Below, in pieces: positions 34,311 to 41,188 of a stretch of DNA of 49,205 nt. Numbering within the stretch: position 1 is the stretch's first letter; every line of letters starts with the position of its first letter. This stretch comes from Rhodovibrio sodomensis. Its GTDB lineage: Bacteria > Pseudomonadota > Alphaproteobacteria > Kiloniellales > Rhodovibrionaceae. Location: the NCBI RefSeq assembly GCF_016583645.1, contig NZ_NRRL01000051.1, positions 1-49,205 on the forward strand, given 5' to 3'. Position numbers and translations under genes: made by a program. Below the pieces are notes generated by a model. It worked only from the letters and a program-made list of their open reading frames with translations. It ran no database searches and had not been told where the DNA came from.

Positions 34311-34819
34311 GCCACAGCGACATGATAATAGCGTAACTTTTAATCTTATAATCCGCAGTTGGCGGGCATGGCGACCGGGTCCGGCCTCTCCTGATGGAAA
34401 TGTTGGTCAGAATGGCCATCCAGCCTCGCTGATGGGATGGGCGGGAGAAATAACTATAACCCGCCATTATCGCGAGCCGGAGAACGCGAACATGTCGCTC
34501 ATCACGTTCGTCCGCTATCCGGGGATCACCGGCTGCCGCACGGTGCACCCAGGTCTTCCGGGATGGGCCAGGAGCGGCCGAACCTTCGCTCACCAATACG
34601 GGTGTCGGGATTTCTTACAGTATCCCACCTTCACAAGATCCGGGTGTAAACTCTGTTTTACAAAACGCTTGGCCTGACACCCCCCTTTTTTTATAACCTA
34701 CTGACATTCCTGCACGTTCCGACGTGGCATACGGCTTGCGTGTAGACCATCGAGTTCGAGCCAGCCTTGAGCCAAGGCTCCGAGGTAGGCGCTTCACAAA
34801 CCCGACGAAGGAGGTTCCA
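34311..34819. other. Intergenic, at most a short doubtful ORF
   Basis: Frame 34492-34677 (MSLITFVRYPGITGCRTVHP) is open but lacks a ribosome site and has several Cys/Arg in shadow-like order, so I do not call it. A C6T7 stretch lies at 34681-34692. The last 20 bases carry the GGAGG of the next gene. Confidence 0.4.
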
Positions 34820-35419
34820 ATGAGAGCCGGACTTAGATACGCTTTGACTGCAATTGCGCTCTTGGCAATGCCATCAGGCGCAATCGCGGCCCCGATCTCC
34901 GGTAATAGCGCCACTTTTTCTGGCGATGTAGGCGTTGATATCACCTCGACACCAGGAGGAGGGACATCTCAAAGCCAGGACTTTGCGGTGCCGTTCGTTG
35001 ACTTCGAGGTTCCAGCCGGAGAAGAGATAAGCTCTATTACATTTTCGGCATCGAACTATTCAAAGACCCCTAGTAACGCCAAAGATTTCTTTTCCTATCG
35101 GCCTCGCCTATTATTGCCAAACGATACATTCATACGTGCTAGTTCCATCAACTTGGAAACAGAGCCAAGCTCGACACTAATTTTCGCCAACGAGTTGCCC
35201 TTACCGGCAGGGATTTATGAATGGCGGGGATTGCTGGAAGTCGGTTCGGGCGCAATCGTTCCCGGAAATAGCTTTAGCGCGGATGTGCAACTGACCGTCA
35301 ACTTGGCGCCGGAAGGTACAACGGCTGCTGTTCCTGTGCCAGCTACATTTGGGCTTCTCGGCGTTGGGCTAATCGGTCTTGGGTTCGTGGGTCGTCGGGT
35401 ATTGACCCAGCGACATTGA
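34820..35419 (+). CDS. Exported protein with PEP-CTERM/VPxPA-like sorting tail
   Basis: A 199-aa protein from ATG 34820 with GGAGG 5 nt upstream. Residues 1-24 (MRAGLRYALTAIALLAMPSG, AIAA) are a signal peptide. The middle is a beta-rich Ser/Thr/Asn domain. The C-terminus VPVPATFGLLGVGLIGLGFVGRR is the tripartite exosortase signal: V-P-x-P-A motif, hydrophobic helix, basic end. The host exosortase would cleave and transfer it to the outer envelope or matrix. No exosortase gene is in the window, so it relies on the chromosome. Confidence 0.85.
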   Translation: MRAGLRYALTAIALLAMPSGAIAAPISGNSATFSGDVGVDITSTPGGGTSQSQDFAVPFVDFEVPAGEEISSITFSASNYSKTPSNAKDFFSYRPRLLLPNDTFIRASSINLETEPSSTLIFANELPLPAGIYEWRGLLEVGSGAIVPGNSFSADVQLTVNLAPEGTTAAVPVPATFGLLGVGLIGLGFVGRRVLTQRH

Positions 35420-35440
35420 TTTCTGACCCATGTTATACGC

Positions 35441-35471
35441 AACCGCGAAAGGCAGAGAGCCTTTCGCGGTT
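35441..35471 (+). terminator. Terminator after the PEP-CTERM-like gene
   Basis: A perfect 13-bp stem AACCGCGAAAGGC/GCCTTTCGCGGTT with an AGAGA loop, 22 bp after the stop. Only a weak T-rich stretch (CTTTGTTG) follows. Confidence 0.75.
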
Positions 35472-35707
35472 GAGCTTTGTTGATCATTCGGCCGCTCTGG
35501 GTCAGATCCCGAAGCTCTCCTATGCATGGTCGCCGTCAGCTGTCGACGGAACTCCGGACGCTGATGTCGGATTGGCCAGCGACAACGGCGGTCTGGCGAC
35601 CTTTGACCTCGACAGCCAACCAGTCCGTGGCTACTGGGGCGGGGCTTCGTCTCCGCGGTTCTTGCCTGTATCCTTGAACACATATTCGCAAATTCAAGGT
35701 TGTGGCG

Positions 35708-36700
35708 ATGACCGAGCACCCGAACGCGAACAACGAAGAGCTATGGCACGCGCTGACCGAGTTTCTGCGCGGCGCGCCAGACGAGGCCACGCGTAACGCG
35801 ATCATGCGCGAGGGGCTCCGGGCCATGGTCATGGCAGAGATCGAACGGCCCACAGACTGGGATGCGGAACTGAAGCGGGCGCCGGTGATCTCTGAAGAGG
35901 CGAGACAGACGCTGATCTCACTCCTGCCGGAGGATTCGGGAAGCCTATGGCGCATGCAACGTCGGCTCGCGTTCAAGCGACTGGACAGAGAGCTGGAGAA
36001 GTGGCCGAAAGAGCGGCACGCCGAGCTGATCACAGAGTTCCGGGACCGGCTCAAGCGCCGCCGCAACGCGCTCGGAGAGGTCCAGCCGCATGGCGCGACC
36101 GAGGCGCAGGAGTGGATGACAGAAGCGATCCAGGAGGGCGTGAACAGCCCGGACCGCAACATCTCCATGGATGACATACTGGCGCATGTTAAGGCGCGCA
36201 TCGCGTTCCGCGAGCTCGTCCAGGAAATCCTGGCGCAGCCGGATGCTGACAAGATCAACGCGATGCGCGGCGCGGCCGGTCAGATGCGGCGCGAGCGGCG
36301 ACTGAACGAGAGCCTCGATGACGCGACGGCTGAGAGCCGTGAAGAAGAATGGCTGCGCAACAACCACGAGGCTATGGACGACGCAAACCGGCTCATTGAT
36401 GAGCGCTTTCAGCGTACGCGCGAAGCACTCGACAGCGCCGACCGCGGCGAGTGCATCAGCCAAGCCGAGATGGAGATCGCGAACGCCGAAGCGCTGAACG
36501 AGGCCGATCACTCTGACCGGCCGCGCTGGGGACAAATCACGGCCGTGTACAACGGCGCAGCGGACGTCTGGGACGGCGCGCTCCGCTGGCCCATCGACAC
36601 GAACCAAAGCGTCGCCAACCTCACTCTCGGCACGATCGTCTGGTTCCGGCCGGAGGGTGAGTTCGCCGTCGTCGAGCGGATCGATAAACCTGGCGTGTGA
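35708..36700 (+). CDS. Unknown charged protein, 330 aa
   Basis: ATG 35708 (a GTG two codons earlier is possible). Residues 1-270 are highly charged and helical (for example RRLAFKRLDRELEKWPKERH and ERFQRTREALDSADRGE), rich in Arg and Glu, perhaps coiled-coil. The last 60 residues change to a small beta domain (GQITAVYNGAADVWDGALRW, then GTIVWFRPEGEFAVVERID) resembling an SH3-like fold. No signal peptide. It stands alone between terminated units. Not recognised; the layout suggests a scaffold or nucleic-acid binding protein. Confidence 0.7.
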   Translation: MTEHPNANNEELWHALTEFLRGAPDEATRNAIMREGLRAMVMAEIERPTDWDAELKRAPVISEEARQTLISLLPEDSGSLWRMQRRLAFKRLDRELEKWPKERHAELITEFRDRLKRRRNALGEVQPHGATEAQEWMTEAIQEGVNSPDRNISMDDILAHVKARIAFRELVQEILAQPDADKINAMRGAAGQMRRERRLNESLDDATAESREEEWLRNNHEAMDDANRLIDERFQRTREALDSADRGECISQAEMEIANAEALNEADHSDRPRWGQITAVYNGAADVWDGALRWPIDTNQSVANLTLGTIVWFRPEGEFAVVERIDKPGV

Positions 36701-36904
36701 ATCGGCATCCAGGCCATCGCTGCAACGTTCATATATATATCAACGGCATAGAACGCCGATCGACGCTTTCACCTCATGCGGATCAGCACGTGGATCCGTG
36801 ACGCGCGCTGAGTGCCTATCATGTCGGCAATCTAGGGCAGTCCCGGCCAGACGCGCTTGTCCACCGTGCTCTCCCCCAAGTTGTCCACCGCAATTGGGGA
36901 TAAC

Positions 36905-36946
36905 ACAGAACGCGATCCGAAATGTCCCTTTCGTATCACGTTCTGT
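36905..36946. promoter_or_regulatory. dif/res-like palindromic site of the adjacent recombinase
   Basis: Two 18-bp arms (36905-36922, starting ACAGAACGCGATC; 36929-36946, ending CACGTTCTGT) are inverted repeats of each other at 16 of 18 positions around a 6-bp centre TGTCCC. Arms plus a 6-bp overlap region is the architecture of XerCD dif sites and tyrosine-recombinase cores. A further half-arm copy CGATACGAAAG lies within the first codons of the recombinase. It could also be an operator. Confidence 0.65.
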
Positions 36947-36984
36947 CGTGATTCCCTGGGTGCAGGCCATCCTGGGAGCATCGT

Positions 36985-38046
36985 ATGGACCCACAAACCG
37001 CGATACGAAAGAATTTGGAGGCTGTCCCCGTCCTCGCCGAGGAGGTTCCGGCCGACAGCCTGGCGCGCTGGCTGGAGGCCTACCTCGCCCTCGAGGCGAC
37101 CACCGCGGCGAGTTCGAGGAAGGTGCAGCGGCGCGATCTGGACCGCTTCCTTGCCTTCATGCGTCTGGAAGAGAAGAGCGACGAACGCGCCCGGTGGACG
37201 CCGCGGCTGTCCGCGGCCTTCGTCGAGGCGCTGCGCAACGAGGTCGACCGGACCGGGCGCCGGCGCTACGCCGACCGCACGATCGCCCGGGTGCTCGCCC
37301 ACCTGAAGACCTGGTCGAAGTGGATCCATAAGCATGCGCCCTTCCCGCTCGGCGACCCGATGCTCAAAATCAAAGTGTCGATGGGCGCGCCGCCCCTCGC
37401 CGTCGACCGGGCGCTGACGCCCTCCGAGCGCCGTCGCCTGCTCGACGCCGCGGATCTGCTGCCCAGCCAGGGTGGCCGCTCGCGCGACCGGCACCGTTAC
37501 CGCGACGCCGCCGAGCGGCCGCAGCGCAGGGGCTATCGGCCCTGGCGTACGCGCGCGATCGTCTACCTGCTCGTCGAAACCGGCATGCGCCGGGCGGCGG
37601 CCGTTAACGCCGACCTCGAGGACGTGGACTCCACTCGCGCCCGGATCACCGTGCGCGAGAAGGGCGGCGCCCAACACACCTACAAGATCTCCCGGGAGGG
37701 CCTGCGCGCGGTGCAGGACTACGTCGCGCACGAACGGGCGGCGGATGCGGAAGTGTTGCAATCGCCGGCGCTGTTGCTGCCGGCGGCCGATAACGCCCGC
37801 AGTTCCGGCCGCCTGAGCCCCGTGGCCGTAAATCGAGCCTGGAACGAGGTCGCGCAGAAAGCCTACGTTGCCGGCAAGTCGCCGCATTCGGCCCGGCACG
37901 CCATGGGCCGGCACGTCGTCCAGAAGACCGGCAACGTCGCGGCCGTACAGCGGCAACTCGGCCACCGGAATGCAAGTTATGCGATGCAGTATATGCGCGT
38001 GAGCGAGGAGGAACTCGATGACGTCGTAAACGACCGGTCCGGCTGA
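36985..38046 (+). CDS. XerC/D-like tyrosine recombinase, plasmid resolvase candidate
   Basis: A 353-aa protein from ATG 36985 with GGGAG upstream. Residues 20-120 form the SAM-like core-binding domain (ALEATTAASSRKVQRRDLDRFL). The catalytic domain has Arg in LVETGMRRAAAVNAD (about 205), His-x-x-Arg in SPHSARHAMG (about 300) and His/Tyr in LGHRNASYAMQYMR. All five key residues are present. The 42-bp palindrome lies only 38 bp upstream of the start, so the likely job is plasmid multimer resolution at that site. Its own 20-codon follower and a terminator come next. Confidence 0.88.
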   Translation: MDPQTAIRKNLEAVPVLAEEVPADSLARWLEAYLALEATTAASSRKVQRRDLDRFLAFMRLEEKSDERARWTPRLSAAFVEALRNEVDRTGRRRYADRTIARVLAHLKTWSKWIHKHAPFPLGDPMLKIKVSMGAPPLAVDRALTPSERRRLLDAADLLPSQGGRSRDRHRYRDAAERPQRRGYRPWRTRAIVYLLVETGMRRAAAVNADLEDVDSTRARITVREKGGAQHTYKISREGLRAVQDYVAHERAADAEVLQSPALLLPAADNARSSGRLSPVAVNRAWNEVAQKAYVAGKSPHSARHAMGRHVVQKTGNVAAVQRQLGHRNASYAMQYMRVSEEELDDVVNDRSG

Positions 38047-38198
38047 AGTCCCGGGCGAGCCGGTTGCCGGCCGGGTCTCTTCACGACCGCGTTACGTGTG
38101 ACCGCCGCCACACGCCCTGGGCCGGGGTCGATGGCATCTCCATGGACAGACGGCGGCGACGCGATCGCCGTCAGGAGCCCAGAAACGGAGGTGCCGTC

Positions 38199-38261
38199 AT
38201 GCAGGATTGGACGCCCAGCTACCTCGAGGAAGCGTACTTCCGGGTCATCGGTCGGCGCTGA
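38199..38261 (+). CDS. Possible 20-aa microprotein
   Basis: ATG 38199 is preceded by CGGAGG at a good distance. The product is MQDWTPSYLEEAYFRVIGRR, then stop. It is amphipathic with two Tyr and a basic end. It lies between the recombinase and a terminator. Small size makes this uncertain, but the ribosome site is the strongest in this stretch. Confidence 0.35.
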   Translation: MQDWTPSYLEEAYFRVIGRR

Positions 38262-38339
38262 AACCTCGCCTCCCCTTGCCTCCCTGTCCGTCACGGTGGC
38301 CTGCCGGTCATTGCCCCGCCGGCAGTTCCGTGACCCTGG

Positions 38340-38368
38340 CCCCGACGCCCCGTCCCCTGGCGTCGGGG
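38340..38368. terminator. Bidirectional terminator between recombinase and mucR
   Basis: A perfect 10-bp stem CCCCGACGCC/GGCGTCGGGG with a 9-nt loop, followed rightward by CCCTCTTT. It separates the rightward recombinase unit from the convergent mucR gene. Confidence 0.7.
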
Positions 38369-38384
38369 CCCTCTTTCGGGTGGT

Positions 38385-38852
38385 CTAGGTCTTCTTTCGG
38401 CCGCGGCCTCGGCCAGCCGACTTCTCACCCAGGCCGAGGTCCTTGGCCATCTGCGAGCGCTGCTCGCTGTAGCTCTTCGCCACGAGCTTGAAGTTCTTCG
38501 GCAGGTCCCAGCGGGCCTTATAGTCGCTCTCTTCCAGGCCGTGCTCGGTGCGCAGGTGGCGCTTCAGGGTCTTGTACGTCTTGCCGCACTCCAGGCAGAC
38601 CACCTCGTTCTTGCGGACGCTGTTCTTCGGCCTGACCGGCGGCTCGTGCTGCGGGCTGGTCGACGCGGTCGCTGCTTCCGCGCCACCGTGGCCGCCTTGC
38701 AGCTGGGCGAATTTATCGTGGATCTGCTGCATCACCTGCGGCACCTGATCCGGCTGCATCTGATTGTTGTTGAGGTACGACTGAACAACCCCGGCGGTAA
38801 GCTCGATGAGGGTCGTATCCGGCAGGGTGTTGACGTCTGTCTGATCGGCCAT
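38385..38852 (-). CDS. mucR: Ros/MucR-family zinc-finger transcriptional regulator
   Basis: A 155-aa protein from ATG 38852. The family core is clear: VCLECGKTYKTLKRHLRTEHG carries the Cys-x2-Cys...His-x4-His prokaryotic zinc finger (about residues 85-105). It is followed by the conserved YKARWDLPKNFKLVAKSYSEQRS. MucR proteins are alphaproteobacterial H-NS-like silencers of A+T-rich DNA that control surface polysaccharide, motility and horizontally acquired genes. A plasmid copy could silence the A+T-rich cargo. Upstream sequence (38870-38910) is A+T-richer, possibly its own target. Confidence 0.93.
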   Translation of the reverse strand: MADQTDVNTLPDTTLIELTAGVVQSYLNNNQMQPDQVPQVMQQIHDKFAQLQGGHGGAEAATASTSPQHEPPVRPKNSVRKNEVVCLECGKTYKTLKRHLRTEHGLEESDYKARWDLPKNFKLVAKSYSEQRSQMAKDLGLGEKSAGRGRGRKKT

Positions 38853-38963
38853 GGGGCCAGTTTTCCTTGAACGACGGTGGGCGTTATTGTTGTCGTTCAG
38901 TGTTTAGCGAACCATGGCCCCGTCGTCGATGGTTTCGAACCGATCGGTGAACACGAACCGTCG

Positions 38964-39356
38964 TTACGAAGTGCGTTTCTTCGCTTCGGCGATCCATTCC
39001 CGCACGCGGTTTGATGTCACCGGTCGCCTGGCGATCTTCGCTGCAAGATCGTCCGGGTCGGCGGCCGCGAGATCCGCGAAGGTCGTCACGCCGAGCGCTT
39101 CGAGTTCGCGGGCGATCGCGGGGCCGATACCCCGGATCGCGGTCAAATCGTTTGCCTTGGCCGCTGTGGCAGACGGTTCGTTCGATCCTGACCGCTGGTG
39201 GGTGCCCGCGTCTACTTTGGCCGCTTCGGTGTCAGGCTTCGCCGGAGCCGATTTCTTCTGCGCGGGCGGAGCCGGTTTCGTCTCGTCCGGCTCGTCGCCG
39301 CCCGGCAACCACCAGAACATCCATCGCCGCCAGCACTTCAGCCACTGTTCGAACAT
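38964..39356 (-). CDS. Helix-hairpin-helix protein with Trp-rich N-terminus
   Basis: A 130-aa protein; ATG 39356 has GGGAGG 6 nt upstream. The N-terminus MFEQWLKCWRRWMFWWLPGG is aromatic and may contact the membrane. A Pro/Ala/Lys linker follows (about 25-65). The C-terminal 60 residues form a tandem HhH: LTAIRGIGPAIARELEALGVTTFADLAAADPDDLA. Such domains are found in DUF4332-like and ribosomal/NADH-dehydrogenase-associated proteins and bind DNA non-specifically. Function unknown; it sits 111 bp upstream of mucR in the same direction. Confidence 0.75.
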   Translation of the reverse strand: MFEQWLKCWRRWMFWWLPGGDEPDETKPAPPAQKKSAPAKPDTEAAKVDAGTHQRSGSNEPSATAAKANDLTAIRGIGPAIARELEALGVTTFADLAAADPDDLAAKIARRPVTSNRVREWIAEAKKRTS

Positions 39357-39581
39357 GCCACACCTCCCGTCGTGCGTGGGATCGAGGGTATCAGACCAGC
39401 AAAGGTTGGGCCGATAAGCGGCCTGAATACCCGCCTTGCCCGGACGCCTGCGCGATCGCCGGACTCACGGGGACCGCCCGATCTGTAACACCCGCGTGAA
39501 GTGTGATGCGAGGCACATCTCTCCGTATCGCGATGCGCCATGGTCGATTCCAGGCGAACGACGCAACAGCGGGAGGTCATC

Positions 39582-39995
39582 ATGACCCGCATCGACACGA
39601 CCCGGACCCATCGCTCGATCGACACCGAAGGGCGCGCGTACCGCAGGGATCGCGCGGCCGAGGCCATCATTCTGGCCGCGGGCATCGTCTTTGGCGGCCT
39701 TCTGGTCAGCGCTGAGGACGCGTACGGGGCCGGCCCGAAAGGCCAGCAACTCGCCGCGGCGCCCACGACGAACATGTCGCAGCCGGCGGCAGCGCGCACC
39801 GGCGGCCTGGATCTGAGCCTGCCGAAGGCCGCGCCGGCTGCATCGGAAACCGCATCCACCCCAACCTACGATCGCAACGACGGTGCAGCCGTGACGCAGT
39901 TGGACGATCAGGCCAAGCTGCACGGGGCGTATCGCCTGGAGATCGACCTGTACGCCGACGACATGCGGCCGCGGGCGGGAACACCGCTGCGCTGA
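39582..39995 (+). CDS. Membrane-anchored or exported protein, 137 aa, unknown
   Basis: ATG 39582 follows GGGAGGTCATC; upstream in-frame starts have no ribosome site. After a basic, Thr-rich leader (MTRIDTTRTHRSIDTEGRAY) comes one hydrophobic segment AAEAIILAAGIVFGGLLVSA (about 26-45), then a soluble Ala/Pro/Thr-rich tail. This is a signal-anchor layout with a periplasmic domain. Not recognised. Confidence 0.6.
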   Translation: MTRIDTTRTHRSIDTEGRAYRRDRAAEAIILAAGIVFGGLLVSAEDAYGAGPKGQQLAAAPTTNMSQPAAARTGGLDLSLPKAAPAASETASTPTYDRNDGAAVTQLDDQAKLHGAYRLEIDLYADDMRPRAGTPLR

Positions 39996-40099
39996 ACACG
40001 GGGGTATTGTTCGATCCGATCAAGGTTGAGCCGCGCGCCAACCCCCTCTCGTCCCGACAGACCTTGCCCCCTCTTGTCTGTCCGCGCGTGCGGCTCGAA

Positions 40100-40130
40100 G
40101 GTCCCGGCGCTCTCCCCCGGCGCCGGGACC
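40100..40130 (+). terminator. Terminator after the 137-aa gene
   Basis: A perfect 11-bp stem GGTCCCGGCGC/GCGCCGGGACC with a 9-nt loop, followed by GTTTATATT. Confidence 0.75.
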
Positions 40131-40358
40131 GTTTATATTGGGCTTGTGCGGAGGCCTCCTGCGCCATCGAAGCGATGGCTTTCATCACGCCAACCGGAGG
40201 CCTGCCGCTCCCCGGTCTCTTGCGCGTTGCACCTGCCTACCCATATCGCGGTCGTGTTGCCTCTCTCTTCCTGGCTCTCCAGGAGACGCAGCCACGGGAG
40301 CGCGACGCTTCAGTGGCTTAGCGCGAGCCCCGCCGGCGGCGTCGGCGGGGTCTTTTTT
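40131..40358 (+). ncRNA. Candidate small RNA ending in a strong terminator
   Basis: The stretch starts with TTTATATTG-type promoter-like sequence overlapping the previous terminator. It contains a palindrome GGAGGCCTCC (40150-40159) and a hairpin GCCATCG-AAG-CGATGGC (40163-40179). It ends in a textbook Rho-independent terminator: CCCCGCCG (40328-40335), loop, CGGCGGGG (40343-40350), TCTTTTTT. No credible protein frame fits between the two terminators, so a small RNA is the simplest reading. Confidence 0.45.
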
Positions 40359-40490
40359 GTTGGGCATGCAGCATCACGTGGCGTCCGGTTGTGGAGAACA
40401 AAAGGTTGATATTGGTGCCGGGTGCGCCATTCTAATGCTTTGGATTTTGAACGCGCATTCAACAACGAAGCGAACGAAGGTTGATCGGCA

Positions 40491-40706
40491 ATGTCTTTCC
40501 GCGGTCTCCAGCCCCCGAGGGAGATGTGGGCGGCCCTCCTGGATCAGGGCCGCGTCGACCAGAACCTGTGGGAAATGGCGTTACGGCAAATCCGCAAGCA
40601 TGGATGCAAGGCCTGCCATCGTCGTTGTCACGCACCACGTAGTGGTGGTTCATTCGGCAGCGTCGTGCAGTCGACGCGCGACGCGCTCGGCCGCGACACG
40701 GCATGA
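40491..40706 (+). CDS. Doubtful small ORF, 71 aa
   Basis: ATG 40491. The first 43 residues (MSFRGLQPPREMWAALLDQG, then NLWEMALRQIRKHGCKACH) look protein-like, while the rest is Arg/Ser shadow sequence overlapping the leftward ORF 40650-40856. No clear ribosome site. Not recognised. Confidence 0.3.
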   Translation: MSFRGLQPPREMWAALLDQGRVDQNLWEMALRQIRKHGCKACHRRCHAPRSGGSFGSVVQSTRDALGRDTA

Positions 40707-40856
40707 TCCGTTTTCAGGGCACGGCTGGCGACCGTTGATGCATGTCTCCGCGACCCGGTTGAAGATAAGACGCGCCGCCCCCGCGTGCCCTTCGTCGAAC
40801 AGGCGTTCAGCCTCGACCAGCAGGTCCTCGCACGTGCATGGGGCCGTCCGCAGCAT
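40650..40856 (-). CDS. Small protein of unknown function, 68 aa
   Basis: ATG 40856. The product (MLRTAPCTCEDLLVEAERLF, then DEGHAGAARLIFNRVAETC) is helical with five Cys in a pattern (CTC, C, C, C) that could bind metal or form disulfides. It has helix-turn-helix repeat spacing like a TPR-type unit. No strong ribosome site. It ends converging with the rightward ORF. Not recognised. Confidence 0.4.
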   Translation of the reverse strand: MLRTAPCTCEDLLVEAERLFDEGHAGAARLIFNRVAETCINGRQPCPENGSCRVAAERVARRLHDAAE

Positions 40857-41188
40857 AAATCCAGCATAGCAATCATATCCGGGTGTGCAATTTCAGCGAA
40901 GGTCGCTAACGGCTCGTTTACGCGGGTCTGACACCTTAATATCGCTCGGTCTCCCGCCGAGTTTGTGTCCCCGTCCGGCGGCCTCGCTTTCCTCCCCTCA
41001 AGCGGGGCCGCCACGCTTTCTTCGATCCCTTTTTTCGACCGGACGACATCTGACAGCAGCCGATGTATTGAGTCAGCCCCATAGCTGGTCATGACCCGAA
41101 GCAGTCGAAAGCCCCCGACGATCACTACGTCCAAGCTTGACCGACGCATTTTACTGCGCGTTAGCAGTTTTTGTATCAAAATGCCGGT
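40857..41188. other. Intergenic upstream of the sensor kinase, no gene seen
   Basis: A C+T-rich stretch (40955-41050) without credible reading frame. The last 60 bases are A+T-richer and probably hold the kinase promoter, but no clear -35/-10 pair stands out. Confidence 0.4.
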
